DNA of 64,000 bases from Candidatus Argoarchaeum ethanivorans (lineage in GTDB: Archaea > Halobacteriota > Methanosarcinia > Methanosarcinales > EX4572-44), in the NCBI GenBank assembly GCA_004193545.1, contig RPGO01000005.1, positions 62,001-126,000 of the forward strand, given 5' to 3'. Shown piece after piece: positions 35,002-45,029 of the stretch (position 1 is its first letter; each line of letters opens with the position of its first letter). Below the pieces are notes generated by a model. That model saw nothing but the letters and a program-made list of their open reading frames with translations. It was not told the DNA's origin and searched no databases. The translations under genes were made by a program, and so were the position numbers.

Positions 35002-35038
35002 ATAATATGCATTATAATATGCATTGCGAGTATATAAC
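35002..35038 (-). promoter_or_regulatory. Promoter with tandem 12-bp repeat for the cytochrome cluster
   Basis: Read on the minus strand, GTTATATA (plus 35031-35038) is a good archaeal TATA box; a start about 25 bases downstream falls near 35010. Exactly there lie two perfect tandem copies of ATAATATGCATT (35002-35013 and 35014-35025), each with the palindromic core ATGCAT. A dimeric regulator bound to both copies would block initiation. The gene starts at 34969. Confidence 0.55.
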
Positions 35039-35131
35039 ATTATGGTGCGAAAATCGTCCATAAATCGCACGAGAAGTGCGAACACGCAACCAGCATGGGA
35101 GTAGCACAATAACATCACTGCGTAATCAAGA

Positions 35132-35152
35132 GTTACTTACAGAATAAGTAAC
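35132..35152. promoter_or_regulatory. Perfect inverted repeat GTTACTTA-N5-TAAGTAAC
   Basis: Eight-base arms with a five-base spacer in the divergent region between the cytochrome cluster and wtpB. It could be an operator for either direction. A separate half-site AAATCGTTATAT at 35215-35226, just before wtpB, resembles half of a ModE/TunR-type molybdate/tungstate operator; only one half is visible. Confidence 0.4.
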
Positions 35153-35252
35153 AGTTCAAATATCGTGGAATCTTGTAGTCTTGCACGAATACCTGAAAAT
35201 GGTTCTGTCTGGCAAATCGTTATATCGTATGGCACATAATGAATGATTCAGG

Positions 35253-36071
35253 ATGTATCTTAAGACAATTGAAAATGTGATGAAAAAGCTAAAAAAAGAT
35301 AGGTTTCTTCTTTTTTTCTTATTTTCAGGATTCTTCCTCGTTGCTTTTGTCTTTGTTACACTTGGGGATATGTTTTATCGACAGATCGGCGATATACCAG
35401 CTTTGATTAGTGCAGCAAAGGATTCTACGATTCTAACTGCAATATGGATAAGCATTTCTGCTGCATCAGTCTCTGCATTAATCGCATTCATCTTCGGAGT
35501 TCCTTTGGCATACATCCTCGCACGAAAGGATTTTGCATTCAAGAGTGTTATCGAAGGAATTATAGACATTCCGATTATGATTCCACATGTGGTTGCTGGA
35601 ATTGCACTCTATGGGGTTTTTATGCGATCAGGGATTATCGGTGCACCTTTTGGTAAGATTGGGGTCGTCTTCGTGGATGCATTTCCAGGAATTGTTGCTG
35701 CCATGCTGTTTATGAGCCTCCCATATCTTGTTGATACAGCAAGAGAAGGTTTTAAAACCGTTGATCCAAGACTGGAAAACGTGTCACGCTCACTTGGAGC
35801 GTCTCAATGGACAACGTTTAGAAGGATAACATTTCCACTTGCATTGCCATCCATATTCAATGGATGCATACTGTGCTGGGCTCGTGGGGTAAGCGAATTT
35901 TCAGCCGTTCTTATCATTGCATACTTCCCAAAGTCTGCCCCTGTTATGATATATGATTTATTCACAATGTACGGTTTAACAAGCTCAAGACCTGCATCCA
36001 TACTTCTTGTTTCAATCTGCCTTGTAATATTTATTATCCTGCGAGCATCCAAACATGGAGAAAGACGATGA
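35253..36071 (+). CDS. wtpB: Tungstate/molybdate ABC transporter permease
   Basis: A 272-residue membrane permease of the ModB/WtpB type with about six spans (SGFFLVAFVFVTLGD, SISAASVSALIAFIFGVPLA) and the EAA loop VDPRLENVSRSLGASQWTTF. Near-C-terminal SAPVMIYDLFTMYGL matches tungstate/molybdate importers rather than sulfate ones. Its stop overlaps the ATG of wtpC. No gene for the binding protein WtpA is nearby, so it must be encoded elsewhere. Tungsten or molybdenum is needed for formylmethanofuran dehydrogenase. An in-frame ATG at 35280 (MKKLKKDRF) is an alternative start. Confidence 0.85.
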   Translation: MYLKTIENVMKKLKKDRFLLFFLFSGFFLVAFVFVTLGDMFYRQIGDIPALISAAKDSTILTAIWISISAASVSALIAFIFGVPLAYILARKDFAFKSVIEGIIDIPIMIPHVVAGIALYGVFMRSGIIGAPFGKIGVVFVDAFPGIVAAMLFMSLPYLVDTAREGFKTVDPRLENVSRSLGASQWTTFRRITFPLALPSIFNGCILCWARGVSEFSAVLIIAYFPKSAPVMIYDLFTMYGLTSSRPASILLVSICLVIFIILRASKHGERR

Positions 36072-37120
36072 TAACAATCAAAAATCTCCAGCGAAAATGG
36101 AAAGAATTTAATTTAAAGGACATAAACCTAACTATTGAAAAAGGAGAATACTTTGTAATTTTAGGTCCGACTGCCGCAGGAAAAACACTTCTTCTTGAGC
36201 TTATAGCAGGATTTTACATACCGGATGCCGGTGAAATATGGATACATGGGGACAATGTTACAACTGTGACACCTGAAGATCGAGAAGTTGGATTCGTATA
36301 CCAGGACTATGCACTATTTCCACATTTTACAGTTAAAGAGAACATCGAGTATGGGCTAAAAATTAAAAAAATCCCAAAAGATAAAATCAACAAAGAATCG
36401 CAGGCAATGATGGATTTACTTGGGATAACGTACCTTAGGAATCGATACCCTACCACCCTCTCTGGTGGAGAAAAACAAAAAACAGCAATAGGAAGATCTC
36501 TCATGTTAAATCCACACATACTACTTTTAGATGAGCCGTTAAGCGCTCTTGATGCAAGAACAAAGGCAGGACTGCAGGACGAACTCAAAAAAATCCACAA
36601 CGAATCAGACATCACGATAATTCATGTAACACATGATCAAACCGAAGCAATGATTATGGCAGACAGGATAGGAATCATGATGAGGGGAGAGATCGTTCAA
36701 ACAGGCACAACACTTGAAATATTCAACACGCCAAAAAATAGAATGATCGCAGACTTCGTTGGAACAGAGAATGTGCTTGAAGGGCACATATCCAAAAAAA
36801 TAGACGGGCTTGCAATAGTAGATATCGGCAGCAGTGAAATATTTGCCATATCCGATTTGGAAACCGGCAGTAAAGTTCATGCATTCATACGACCAGAAGA
36901 TATAATCATATCAAAAGAGTTGCAAGAAACAAGTGCAAGAAACAACCTGGAAACAAAAATAAAAAAAATCATACACCTTGGGGCAATAGTAAGAATAGAG
37001 CTTGATAACGGGCTTGTTGCATTCACAACAAAACAATCAGCAGAAGAGCTCGAATTAAACATCGATGAACACATCTATGTATCCTTCAAAACCACAGCAG
37101 TCCACATTGTAAGAAGGTAG
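36068..37120 (+). CDS. wtpC: Tungstate/molybdate ABC transporter ATPase
   Basis: A 350-residue ABC ATPase: Walker A GPTAAGKTLL (Ala replaces the more usual Gly/Ser-Gly), Q-loop VYQDYALFPHFTV, signature LSGGEKQKTAIGRSL, Walker B HILLLDEPLSALD and the switch histidine in IIHVTHDQTEA. Residues beyond 240 form a MOP/TOBE-like regulatory domain (VHAFIRPEDIII). It overlaps wtpB by four bases (ATGA) and powers that permease. Confidence 0.9.
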   Translation: MITIKNLQRKWKEFNLKDINLTIEKGEYFVILGPTAAGKTLLLELIAGFYIPDAGEIWIHGDNVTTVTPEDREVGFVYQDYALFPHFTVKENIEYGLKIKKIPKDKINKESQAMMDLLGITYLRNRYPTTLSGGEKQKTAIGRSLMLNPHILLLDEPLSALDARTKAGLQDELKKIHNESDITIIHVTHDQTEAMIMADRIGIMMRGEIVQTGTTLEIFNTPKNRMIADFVGTENVLEGHISKKIDGLAIVDIGSSEIFAISDLETGSKVHAFIRPEDIIISKELQETSARNNLETKIKKIIHLGAIVRIELDNGLVAFTTKQSAEELELNIDEHIYVSFKTTAVHIVRR

Positions 37121-37209
37121 AAGCTGGTATTCGTCTGGAAGTCGGTATCGTTAGCTATATATATCAAACAAAAAACTATGTAACTTGATATATGATGGGA
37201 GGAAATACA

Positions 37210-37665
37210 ATGGAAGATGCTGATGATGTAAGTAAAAAAGATGTGATAACAAAACTTATCGTTCTCTCCTCAAGACACATGATGCCAGGAGACTTGTTAT
37301 ATAAGATATACGCACTGCGAAAAGATGTAATTGTCAAAGAAACATGTTTTGGAGCAGAGGTATCTGGAAAAAAGGAAGACGTAAACAGTTTGATAAGAGA
37401 TATTCGAATTCTTGATCCGTATGGCATTTTTATTAAAGAACGTGGGTTTCCTATAGGTGATCTGCGGAGGTGTAGAGCTACAAGTGGCGGTGGTGCACGG
37501 CCGGGTTTCCACCAGATAGAGGTGGAAGCAGCAGCACTCCCGTTAATGTCACGCGCCTTGTTAGAGTATGATATGGGAGTAAAACCAACAACACATGAAA
37601 AACCAGCAAAACTCGATGTCGATGTGTTTAAAAAGATCATCGCAGATTGTCTTCATAGTTTATAA
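37210..37665 (+). CDS. mmp6: Methanogenesis marker protein 6
   Basis: A roughly 151-residue protein that I recognise as methanogenesis marker 6 from DPYGIFIKERGFPIGDLRRC and the glycine-rich GGGARPGFHQIE. It is found in organisms with methyl-coenzyme M reductase; the biochemical role is not established but the marker 5/6/15/17/3/7 group is suspected to act in MCR activation or modification. I chose the ATG at 37210, seven bases after GGAGG; an ATG at 37192 lies before the ribosome site. A TATA-like CTATATATAT is present near 37155. It heads a three-gene unit, 19 bases before mmp5. Confidence 0.88.
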   Translation: MEDADDVSKKDVITKLIVLSSRHMMPGDLLYKIYALRKDVIVKETCFGAEVSGKKEDVNSLIRDIRILDPYGIFIKERGFPIGDLRRCRATSGGGARPGFHQIEVEAAALPLMSRALLEYDMGVKPTTHEKPAKLDVDVFKKIIADCLHSL

Positions 37666-37684
37666 ATATCAAGAGGAATAGAAC

Positions 37685-38137
37685 ATGTCAAAAATATTGA
37701 TATATCCAACCAACAGCCTCGTTCTGGCTGATTTAGTAGATAGGTTCGGTCACGAGCCGCTTACCATTCCACAGGAGATTAGAAAAAAAGTTACAAGTGT
37801 GGGACTTGACTCGCCGCCGCTCAACATCACTCCGGAGGACCCTAAAATAGGTTTAAAATATGCAGCAGTAGAGGTTCCATCCGGTGTGCGTGGCAGAATG
37901 TCACTGATAGGACCGCTGCTTGAAAAAGCGGATGCAGCAGTCGTTGTCAACGATCCGGAAGCAACTTTCGGATGTATGGGATGTGCACGCACCAATGAGC
38001 TTGTAAACTTCCTTATCCGTGCAAAAAAAATACCAATGCTTGAATTACCCTATCCAACAAATGAAGATGATGCAAGAGACTTTGTATACAAAATTGCTGA
38101 GTTCCTTCAATCATCGGAGGTGCTAAAACATGAGTGA
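37685..38137 (+). CDS. mmp5: Methanogenesis marker protein 5
   Basis: A 150-residue protein beginning [20 protein letters not shown], with the conserved [12 protein letters not shown] cysteine pair (near residue 98-101) and the closing [20 protein letters not shown]. It matches methanogenesis marker 5, always next to markers 6 and 15 in methanogens. The two cysteines could bind a metal or shuttle electrons to the MMP15 ATPase. It overlaps mmp15 by eight bases, so the products are probably made in equal amounts and may form a complex. Confidence 0.88.
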   Translation: MSKILIYPTNSLVLADLVDRFGHEPLTIPQEIRKKVTSVGLDSPPLNITPEDPKIGLKYAAVEVPSGVRGRMSLIGPLLEKADAAVVVNDPEATFGCMGCARTNELVNFLIRAKKIPMLELPYPTNEDDARDFVYKIAEFLQSSEVLKHE

Positions 38138-39374
38138 AAATGTTAAAATCGCACAGTTATCCTGTGGAACAGAATATAGCGGCATTCAACCTGAAATCGA
38201 GGCTGCAGCCAAGCAGGTGAATGCAGAAATGGTATTTGCTGATGTCGACTATGATGATATTGCAAGAATTGAAAAGGATTTTGGCTTGGAAGTTGCAAGC
38301 CCTGACCTCAAGCTACTGATGGCAAGAGCAAAATCAATCGTTGATGGAAAAACCGATGTGGACGCTGTGTTCGTTGCTACCTGTTTCAGATGTGCTGAAG
38401 CAGCGCTTGCCAGAAGTGAAGTGCGCAGGTACATATATGAAAAAACAAGCTTGCCTGTGATCAGTTATTCATTCACGGAACGCACCACATCCGGTACACT
38501 GCTTACAAGGATGGAGGCTCTTACCACCATGGCACGCAGAAAAAGCCTGCTTGCACGAGAGCGGCAAACAGGTCTTACGGCAGGAATCGATTCAGGCTCA
38601 ACCACCACCAAATGCGTGATTATGAAAGACAACGAGGTTATAGGCACCGGTTGGGTTCCAACGACAAAAGTGTTGGACAGTGCAGATGAAGCATTCAACA
38701 CTGCACTGGAAAGTGCAGGAATCAAACAAAGTGAACTGGATGCACTCGGTACCACCGGCTACGGACGGTTTCTTATAGGCGACAAGCTTGGTGCCGATCT
38801 CGTGCAGGAAGAGGTTACTGTTAACAGCAAAGGTGCAGTATTTCTTGCAGACAAACAAAAAGGAGACGCTACTGTAATCGACATTGGTGGGATGGATAAC
38901 AAAGCAATCTCAGTCCACGATGGCATACCAGGGATGTTCACTCTCGGCGGCATCTGTGCAGGTGCATCAGGAAGATTTCTTGAAATAACTGCAAGAAGGC
39001 TTGGTGTGGAAATCACCAAACTTGGAGACCTTGCACTCAAGGGCAATTCCAAAAACATTGAAATGAACAGCTACTGCATTGTCTTTGGAATACAATCGCT
39101 TGTAAACTCACTATCAACAGGAGCAAAACCAGAGGATGTTGCAGCAGCAGCGTGTTACAGTGTAGCAGAACAGGTCTTTGAACAACAACTACAAGAGGTG
39201 GAAGTCAAAGAGCCGGTGATTATGGTTGGCGGTTCATCACTGATAGCAGGACTTCCGAAAGCGCTTGAAGATCTGCTGCATGTGGAAGTACACATACCAA
39301 AATACTCTCAGTTTATCGGGGCAGTTGGTTCAGCACTTCTTGTATCAGGACTGGTGGATACCAGTAAAAAGTAA
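38130..39374 (+). CDS. mmp15: Methanogenesis marker protein 15 (BadF/HgdC-type ATPase)
   Basis: A 414-residue protein. An N-terminal 140-residue domain is followed by an ASKHA-fold ATPase of the 2-hydroxyacyl-CoA dehydratase activator type: [14 protein letters not shown] (phosphate 1), [13 protein letters not shown] (phosphate 2), and [14 protein letters not shown] with the cysteine that bridges a 4Fe-4S cluster in activator dimers. [16 protein letters not shown] is the adenosine motif. It matches methanogenesis marker 15. By family analogy it would drive ATP-dependent low-potential electron transfer, an attractive way to reduce Ni in MCR cofactor F430; that is inference. Confidence 0.9.
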   Translation: MSENVKIAQLSCGTEYSGIQPEIEAAAKQVNAEMVFADVDYDDIARIEKDFGLEVASPDLKLLMARAKSIVDGKTDVDAVFVATCFRCAEAALARSEVRRYIYEKTSLPVISYSFTERTTSGTLLTRMEALTTMARRKSLLARERQTGLTAGIDSGSTTTKCVIMKDNEVIGTGWVPTTKVLDSADEAFNTALESAGIKQSELDALGTTGYGRFLIGDKLGADLVQEEVTVNSKGAVFLADKQKGDATVIDIGGMDNKAISVHDGIPGMFTLGGICAGASGRFLEITARRLGVEITKLGDLALKGNSKNIEMNSYCIVFGIQSLVNSLSTGAKPEDVAAAACYSVAEQVFEQQLQEVEVKEPVIMVGGSSLIAGLPKALEDLLHVEVHIPKYSQFIGAVGSALLVSGLVDTSKK

Positions 39375-39419
39375 AGCTACGCTTTGCAGAAATAACGAGT
39401 CTTGTGGTGACACTGTCTG

Positions 39420-39560
39420 AAAATCAAGTGATTTATCACCGCGGAGATCGCAGAGGGCGCAGAGTTTTGAGACCGTTCCAATCCTCGCTCTGGTTTTCTG
39501 ATGCCTCCGCGTTCTCCGCGGTAAAACTTAAGGATATAGTTATTTCACTTGAATTTTCGA
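39420..39560. repeat. Nested GC-rich palindromic dispersed element, copy A
   Basis: Outer arms AAAATCAAGTGA near 39420 and TCACTTGAATTTT near 39545 enclose inner arms ACCGCGGAGA (39438-39447) and TCTCCGCGGT (39513-39522). A second copy with the same nested design lies at 55130-55255. The element fills most of the gap between mmp15 and the adenine deaminase gene. Confidence 0.75.
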
Positions 39561-39599
39561 TTGTGCCTCTTGTGGTTATAAAAGGAGCTCAAAAGAAAC

Positions 39600-41243
39600 A
39601 TGAAAAAAGATGAAAAAACAATCTCAGGTAACATTGTTGATGTCCTGCATTCAAGGGTTTACCAAGGAACACTGACAATTTCAAACGGCAGAATAGTGGA
39701 TATCAGAGAAAAAGATGACAAGTGTGACACCTATATTATCCCTGGACTCGTTGATGCGCATATTCATATCGAAAGCTCGATGTTAACTCCTTCGGAGTTT
39801 GCACGTGCGGCTGTAATCCATGGAACGGTTGCAACAGTTTCCGACCCACACGAGATAGCCAATGTGCTCGGAATAAAAGGAGTAAAATATATGATAGAAG
39901 ACGCTCTGAGAATTCCTTTCAAATTTTACTTTGGAGCACCTTCCTGTGTGCCTGCAACACCCTTTGAGACCAGTGGGGCAGTTCTTGGCTCTGATGAAAT
40001 AGAGGAATTGTTAAAGCTAAAGCAGATAAAATATTTAGGGGAGGTTATGAATTTTCCCGGTGTTGTTAATGACGATCCCGAAGTCATCAATAAGATTAAT
40101 ATCGCCAAAAAATATTCAAAATTAATCGATGGTCATGCTCCAATGCTTACTGGCAAAGAGCTAAAAAAGTATGTGGATGCAGGAATATCCACTGATCACG
40201 AGTGCTCCACAATAGAAGAAGCTTTGGAGAGACTTGAGCTTGGCATGAATATCCAGATCAGAGAGGGGTCTCTTGGCAGGAACTTTGAAGAGCTAATTTC
40301 CATTGTGGAAACTCATCACGACCGCTGCATGTTCTGTAGTGATGATAAACATCCGGACGATCTATTAAAAGGACACATCAATGAACTGGTGAAAAGAGGT
40401 CTTGGTCATGGTATTGATCTGATGAAGCTTCTTCGTGTTGCATGTGTGAATCCTGTTTTACATTACCAGTTAGATGTCGGGTTATTACAGGTCGGGGATG
40501 CTGCTGATTTTATTGAGGTAGACAACCTTGATGACTTCAATGTACTAAAAACATACATCAACGGGAAACTGGTTGCAGAAAATGGCAGAACCCTGATACC
40601 AAAAAAATCATCAAAAATAGTAAATAATTTTAACGTTAAGGAAAAAGTAGAGAGAGCTTTTGTAGTTCCATATAAAAATGGCAAAATAAATGTAATTGAA
40701 GTAATCGATGGTCAATTAATTACCAGTAAAATAGTTACACAGCCACTGGTAGTGGATGGATGTGTTGTGTCTGATGTAAAAAGAGATGTATTAAAAATGG
40801 CATCAATCAATCGTTATAATGAAGCAAAGGTAGCAACAGCTTTTGTCAAAAATTTCGGGCTAAAACAAGGAGCTATTGCCTCAAGTGTTTCTCACGATTC
40901 TCATAACATTGTTGTCATTGGAGTTAATGATACGGATATGTGTAGAGCTGTTAACCTGATTATTGAAAACAAAGGTGGCATCAGCGCAGCATCTGAAAAC
41001 ACGGAGATGATTCTGCATCTGCCAATTGCAGGAATTATGTCCAATGAAGACTACCTGACCGTTGCAGAAAAATACACCGAAATGGATAAGATCGCCAAAT
41101 CTTTTGGTTCAAGACTTCGTGCACCGTTTATGATGCTATCTTTTCTATCTTTACTTGTTATACCAAAACTTAAACTGAGTGATGAAGGATTATTCGATGC
41201 AGAGAAATTTGAATTTACTGACCTCTTCACCACTGCCTCTTAG
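39600..41243 (+). CDS. ade: Adenine deaminase
   Basis: A 547-residue amidohydrolase: IIPGLVDAHIHIESSMLTPS supplies metal-binding histidines and the family-specific ESSM, HGTVATVSDPHEIANVLG continues the active site, and DGHAPMLTG, STDHECSTIEEA and MFCSDDKHPDDL hold further ligands. The C-terminal domain has AIASSVSHDSHNIVVIG. The enzyme deaminates adenine to hypoxanthine in purine salvage. ATG at 39600 follows AAAGGAG. Length is as expected for the bacterial/archaeal Ade type. Confidence 0.94.
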   Translation: MKKDEKTISGNIVDVLHSRVYQGTLTISNGRIVDIREKDDKCDTYIIPGLVDAHIHIESSMLTPSEFARAAVIHGTVATVSDPHEIANVLGIKGVKYMIEDALRIPFKFYFGAPSCVPATPFETSGAVLGSDEIEELLKLKQIKYLGEVMNFPGVVNDDPEVINKINIAKKYSKLIDGHAPMLTGKELKKYVDAGISTDHECSTIEEALERLELGMNIQIREGSLGRNFEELISIVETHHDRCMFCSDDKHPDDLLKGHINELVKRGLGHGIDLMKLLRVACVNPVLHYQLDVGLLQVGDAADFIEVDNLDDFNVLKTYINGKLVAENGRTLIPKKSSKIVNNFNVKEKVERAFVVPYKNGKINVIEVIDGQLITSKIVTQPLVVDGCVVSDVKRDVLKMASINRYNEAKVATAFVKNFGLKQGAIASSVSHDSHNIVVIGVNDTDMCRAVNLIIENKGGISAASENTEMILHLPIAGIMSNEDYLTVAEKYTEMDKIAKSFGSRLRAPFMMLSFLSLLVIPKLKLSDEGLFDAEKFEFTDLFTTAS

Positions 41244-41279
41244 TTTATCTCTTTTTAGGTTCTATCAAGTACCAGGCTT

Positions 41280-41813
41280 TTAGTAGCCGACTGCTTGAGC
41301 AATCTCAAAGGTCAGAGAGTTATCATTTAATATGTTGCTTGAAACAATAAACACATAATTCTCATTATTCCAGATGTACAGGTAGGTAAACTCATTTTTA
41401 CCCTGTTGAATTGTATAATCCTTTATCTGTGTGGCACTGTGATTACTCAGCATCACTTCTTCAAATGGATTATATCGATAGCCACTGTACTGTGACTTGT
41501 AGTCCTCAATTAACTTCTTTGCAGTGTCTTTGCTGTCTGTTTTAGCAACACGCACATAAAAATCGTCTTTGTTACTGTTCTTATACACGGCTTCGATGGA
41601 CTCTGTTGCATTCTCAATAATTACTTCGTGCGTCCCAAGATAAGTAATGCCAATTGGAAGATCTTTTGTCGGGATCAGATCATCTATCGAAGCAGTATCA
41701 ATCGGCATCTTAACGTCAGGTACGTCTTCAGTTTCAGTTTCATTATCTACACAACCAGGTGCAAAAACTGACGAGAAGAGGATTAACAATATTAATATAG
41801 TTTTATGTCTCAC
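41280..41813 (-). CDS. Secreted lipoprotein of unknown function
   Basis: A 177-residue protein with a lipoprotein signal peptide (TILILLILFSSVFAPGC, lipobox-like FAPGC) and an acidic linker (DNETETEDVPDV), then a compact alpha-beta domain with LPIGITYLGTHEVIIENATE and FTYLYIWNNENYVFIVSS. The domain pattern is seen in small archaeal surface lipoproteins, but I do not recognise a function. It is probably anchored to the outer face of the membrane. It is convergent with adenine deaminase and divergent from top6B. Confidence 0.7.
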   Translation of the reverse strand: MRHKTILILLILFSSVFAPGCVDNETETEDVPDVKMPIDTASIDDLIPTKDLPIGITYLGTHEVIIENATESIEAVYKNSNKDDFYVRVAKTDSKDTAKKLIEDYKSQYSGYRYNPFEEVMLSNHSATQIKDYTIQQGKNEFTYLYIWNNENYVFIVSSNILNDNSLTFEIAQAVGY

Positions 41814-41919
41814 TATTCAATCACCACCCTTACCACATGAGACAATATCTCAAAAACATATCGGTTGGAATGCTCTCGAATCCAAAGTAACATATACCAT
41901 TCCATATTAATGATATCTG

Positions 41920-43779
41920 ATGAAAACACCTGTGGCAGAACAACTTGCAAAGAAGCAGCAATCCATTAGCATTGCAGAATTCTTTGAAAAGAACAGACAG
42001 ATACTTGGTTTTGATTCTGCTCCACGATGTCTGATAACTACTGTGAAGGAGGCAGTGGATAATGCACTTGATGCTTGTGAAGAGGCGAACATACTTCCTG
42101 ATATTATAGTTTTTGTAGAGAACACAACCAAAGAAACGATAACAACAATCGTTGAAGATAACGGGCCTGGTATTACACGAGAACAGATTCCAAACGTTTT
42201 TGCAAAATTGTTGTACGGCTCACGTTTTTATGCCATAAAACAGAGTCGCGGGCAGCAGGGAATTGGCATATCGGCAGCAGTACTGTATTCACAACTTACG
42301 TCTGGAAAGCCGGTTCGTATCATTTCCAAGATTGGAAAAAATTATCCTGCACACTATTTTGAACTTATTATCAACACAAAAACCAATGAGCCGCAAATAC
42401 TCAAAGACGAGGAAATCGAGTGGGACCGGCTACAGGGCATTCGCATCGAACTTGAAATGGAGGCAAGCTATGTCAAAGGACGGCGACAATCAGTATACGA
42501 ATACCTGAAAGATACTGCAATCATCAATCCACATGCACGCATCACCTTCATAGAGCCTGATGGAAACGAAATTCGGTTTGAGCGTGCTACCGACAGATTG
42601 CCGGCACCAGCAAAAGAAGTGCTGCCACATCCGAACGGCATCGAACTTGGAACACTGTTAAAAATGCTGCGATACACGGAGCGAAAGCGTCTTGCAGCTT
42701 TCCTTCGGCACTCCCTTTCCAAGATTGGTCTCTACACTGCAGAAGAAATTTGCAGCAAGGCAGGTCTTGATCCGGACACTGATCCGCATCTAATCGATCT
42801 GAACGGGGCAAAAAAGCTCATCAATGCTTTTAAAAATGTGAAGATTATGGCGCCGTCTACTGATTGCCTTTCACCGATCGGTGAACAACTCATTTATAAA
42901 GGACTTGAAAAAGAGCACACCATAGATTTTATCGCTACTACTACGCGCACAGCTTCAGTGCACAGCGGCCATCCTTTTGTTGTTGAGGCAGGCATTGCTT
43001 ATGGAGGAAGCCTTAGAAAAGATCAACGTACAAACATACTGCGGTTTGCAAACAGGGTGCCGTTATTGTATCAACAGGGAGCCTGTGCTATCACTCATGC
43101 CATTGAAAACATCAAGTGGAGGCAGTATTCCATCGACCAACCTGGAGGAAGCCTGCCAGTTGGGCCAATTATCATACTAGTACACATAGCATCAACACAC
43201 ATACCCTTCACCTCAGAATCAAAGGAGGCAATTGCTGATGTGCCAGAGATCATAAGTGAAACCGAACTGGCACTAAAAGAGCTTGCAAGAAAGCTGTTAG
43301 CTTACCTGAGCAAACAAAAGGCACTCTCCAAGAGAAGAGAAAAGGAAGTAATAATCCATAAGCTACTGCCGCGTATTGCAGCAAAAACATCAGAGATACT
43401 TGAACTTCCTGTGCCTGATATAACACCTGTTGTTGCCAAAATAATGGGAAATGTGCATATCAAAAGACAGGTTGAACAGCGCGAAAAAGTGCAGCATGTG
43501 ATTATACAAATCCGCAACAACACCGAGACAAAACAAAAGTTCATGCTGTATGAATCCCTGGCGTACCCCATATACAATCCAAGCCCGCAGCCTGAAATCA
43601 TAACGACTGATGGTGAGTATAACTACCGGTGGGGGATTAATCTAAAACCACAAGAGGGGCGAGCAATATTTTACGATTTAACGATACCAGGTGAGGCGAT
43701 TGAAAAATTACCCCCTGTAATTGTAGAGGGAATAGACAAAGAACTTGTTACAGGTACAAAGGTCATGGTGATGCCATAA
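41920..43779 (+). CDS. top6B: DNA topoisomerase VI subunit B
   Basis: A 619-residue GHKL-type ATPase subunit of topoisomerase VI. Bergerat-fold motifs are present: [24 protein letters not shown], and [20 protein letters not shown] helix-2-turn-helix region and the transducer domain follow ([13 protein letters not shown], with the switch lysine region), and the C-terminus is the Ig-like extension ([15 protein letters not shown]). With subunit A it relaxes and decatenates DNA by ATP-driven double-strand passage. Its stop codon originally overlapped the top6A start as TAATG; a 92-base insertion now separates the genes. Confidence 0.96.
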   Translation: MKTPVAEQLAKKQQSISIAEFFEKNRQILGFDSAPRCLITTVKEAVDNALDACEEANILPDIIVFVENTTKETITTIVEDNGPGITREQIPNVFAKLLYGSRFYAIKQSRGQQGIGISAAVLYSQLTSGKPVRIISKIGKNYPAHYFELIINTKTNEPQILKDEEIEWDRLQGIRIELEMEASYVKGRRQSVYEYLKDTAIINPHARITFIEPDGNEIRFERATDRLPAPAKEVLPHPNGIELGTLLKMLRYTERKRLAAFLRHSLSKIGLYTAEEICSKAGLDPDTDPHLIDLNGAKKLINAFKNVKIMAPSTDCLSPIGEQLIYKGLEKEHTIDFIATTTRTASVHSGHPFVVEAGIAYGGSLRKDQRTNILRFANRVPLLYQQGACAITHAIENIKWRQYSIDQPGGSLPVGPIIILVHIASTHIPFTSESKEAIADVPEIISETELALKELARKLLAYLSKQKALSKRREKEVIIHKLLPRIAAKTSEILELPVPDITPVVAKIMGNVHIKRQVEQREKVQHVIIQIRNNTETKQKFMLYESLAYPIYNPSPQPEIITTDGEYNYRWGINLKPQEGRAIFYDLTIPGEAIEKLPPVIVEGIDKELVTGTKVMVMP

Positions 43780-43875
43780 TGATATTACTCGATTTCTTCG
43801 CAACTCGATTGCTCTGCAATCGAGAGTTGAATGTGTCTGCACAACGAAGTTGTGCAGTGGTGATGCCATAATGAT
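43766..43875. mobile_element. 74-bp double-hairpin MITE-like insertion with 18-bp duplication
   Basis: The 18-base sequence TGGTGATGCCATAATGAT occurs at 43766-43783 and again at 43858-43875. Between them lie 74 bases containing hairpin I (CTCGATTGC-TCT-GCAATCGAG, 43804-43824) and hairpin II (CTGCACAAC-GAA-GTTGTGCAG, 43837-43857). Removing one repeat copy plus the insert restores ATGCCATAATGATTG, joining the top6B stop and top6A start as TAATG. The same hairpins occur elsewhere in the window. Confidence 0.88.
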
Positions 43876-44959
43876 TGTTACAAACATCCAGTCAATAGCA
43901 AGCTTAAAACAGCTAATCCAGATAATCTATGAACAAATAGACGAGGGCAGCATACCGCATCTACAGCTTCCGACACGTACAAAGAACAACATCGAAATAA
44001 GCGAGAATGATGTGTGGGTCTATGGCGGTGGCAGGAGTATAAGAAGTGCGAAGACTACCAAAGGTGCATACCAGCTATTAAAAACAACACACATCTGCGA
44101 CCTTCTCATAAACGATCACCTGAGTAACAATAAAAGCTCAACCTTAAGAGAAATTTACTACATATCTGAGAACTGGGATATAGCTAAATTTAAGGAGCAG
44201 CCGGAAAGTGATCGGCTCATAGAAGACCTTGAAATCATAACCGGACTCCAACGAGAAGATTTTCATGTGCGTCCGGAAGAAAATGGTGCTACCATCTTTG
44301 GGCCACTGCGAATCAGGGAAACTACGAAACGGGGAGAGCGGATCATTCACTGCCAGGAAGATGTTGGAGAGGCAGGATACCAGATACCATACAACGTTGA
44401 GAACATCGAATTTCTCGAGCACGATGCACAAATCATCATCGCAATCGAGACCGGGGGCATGCAGGATCGATTAATCGAGAACGGCTTCGACGAAAAATAC
44501 CACGCACTTCTTATCCATTTAAAAGGGCAGCCAGCCAGAAGCACCCGCAGATTAATCAAACGACTGAACGAAGAACTCAACATCCCGGTTGCAGTATTCA
44601 CAGATGCTGACCCATGGAGCTACCGCATTTATGCAAGCGTAGCTTACGGGGCAATCAAAACCGCACACTTGAGCGAATTCATGGCAGCACCAAAAGCAAA
44701 ATTCCTTGGAGTACAGCCAAGCGATATTATTGACTATGACTTATCTACAGACAAACTTACTGATCAGGATATGAAAGCGCTGCATAACGAACTAACAGAT
44801 CCACGTTTTGATACTGATTACTGGAAAAACCAGATTAACCTTCAAATCGAACTTGGAAAAAAAGCAGAGCAGCAAGCATTTGCAGGAAAAGGACTCGACT
44901 ATGTGACAGATACCTACCTGCCGACACGACTTGGCGAAATGGGAATGATAAAACGATGA
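43871..44959 (+). CDS. top6A: DNA topoisomerase VI subunit A (Spo11-like)
   Basis: A 362-residue catalytic subunit. The 5Y-CAP domain has the cleavage tyrosine in [14 protein letters not shown], and the Toprim domain has the metal-binding [10 protein letters not shown] and [12 protein letters not shown]. The C-terminal [21 protein letters not shown] is typical. It makes the staggered double-strand break through tyrosyl-DNA links. I place the start at 43871, [12 protein letters not shown], inside the second copy of the 18-base duplication. A GTG upstream in frame (43850) lies inside the inserted hairpin and is not native. The insertion removed direct stop/start overlap, so coupling with top6B is probably weakened. 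Confidence 0.95.
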   Translation: MIVTNIQSIASLKQLIQIIYEQIDEGSIPHLQLPTRTKNNIEISENDVWVYGGGRSIRSAKTTKGAYQLLKTTHICDLLINDHLSNNKSSTLREIYYISENWDIAKFKEQPESDRLIEDLEIITGLQREDFHVRPEENGATIFGPLRIRETTKRGERIIHCQEDVGEAGYQIPYNVENIEFLEHDAQIIIAIETGGMQDRLIENGFDEKYHALLIHLKGQPARSTRRLIKRLNEELNIPVAVFTDADPWSYRIYASVAYGAIKTAHLSEFMAAPKAKFLGVQPSDIIDYDLSTDKLTDQDMKALHNELTDPRFDTDYWKNQINLQIELGKKAEQQAFAGKGLDYVTDTYLPTRLGEMGMIKR

Positions 44960-45029
44960 CACTTGGGTGATGAAAGACTGACAGAATTAGAGATGTCTAA
45001 AGTAAAAAACAATCAAAAGGAGGATGTCA

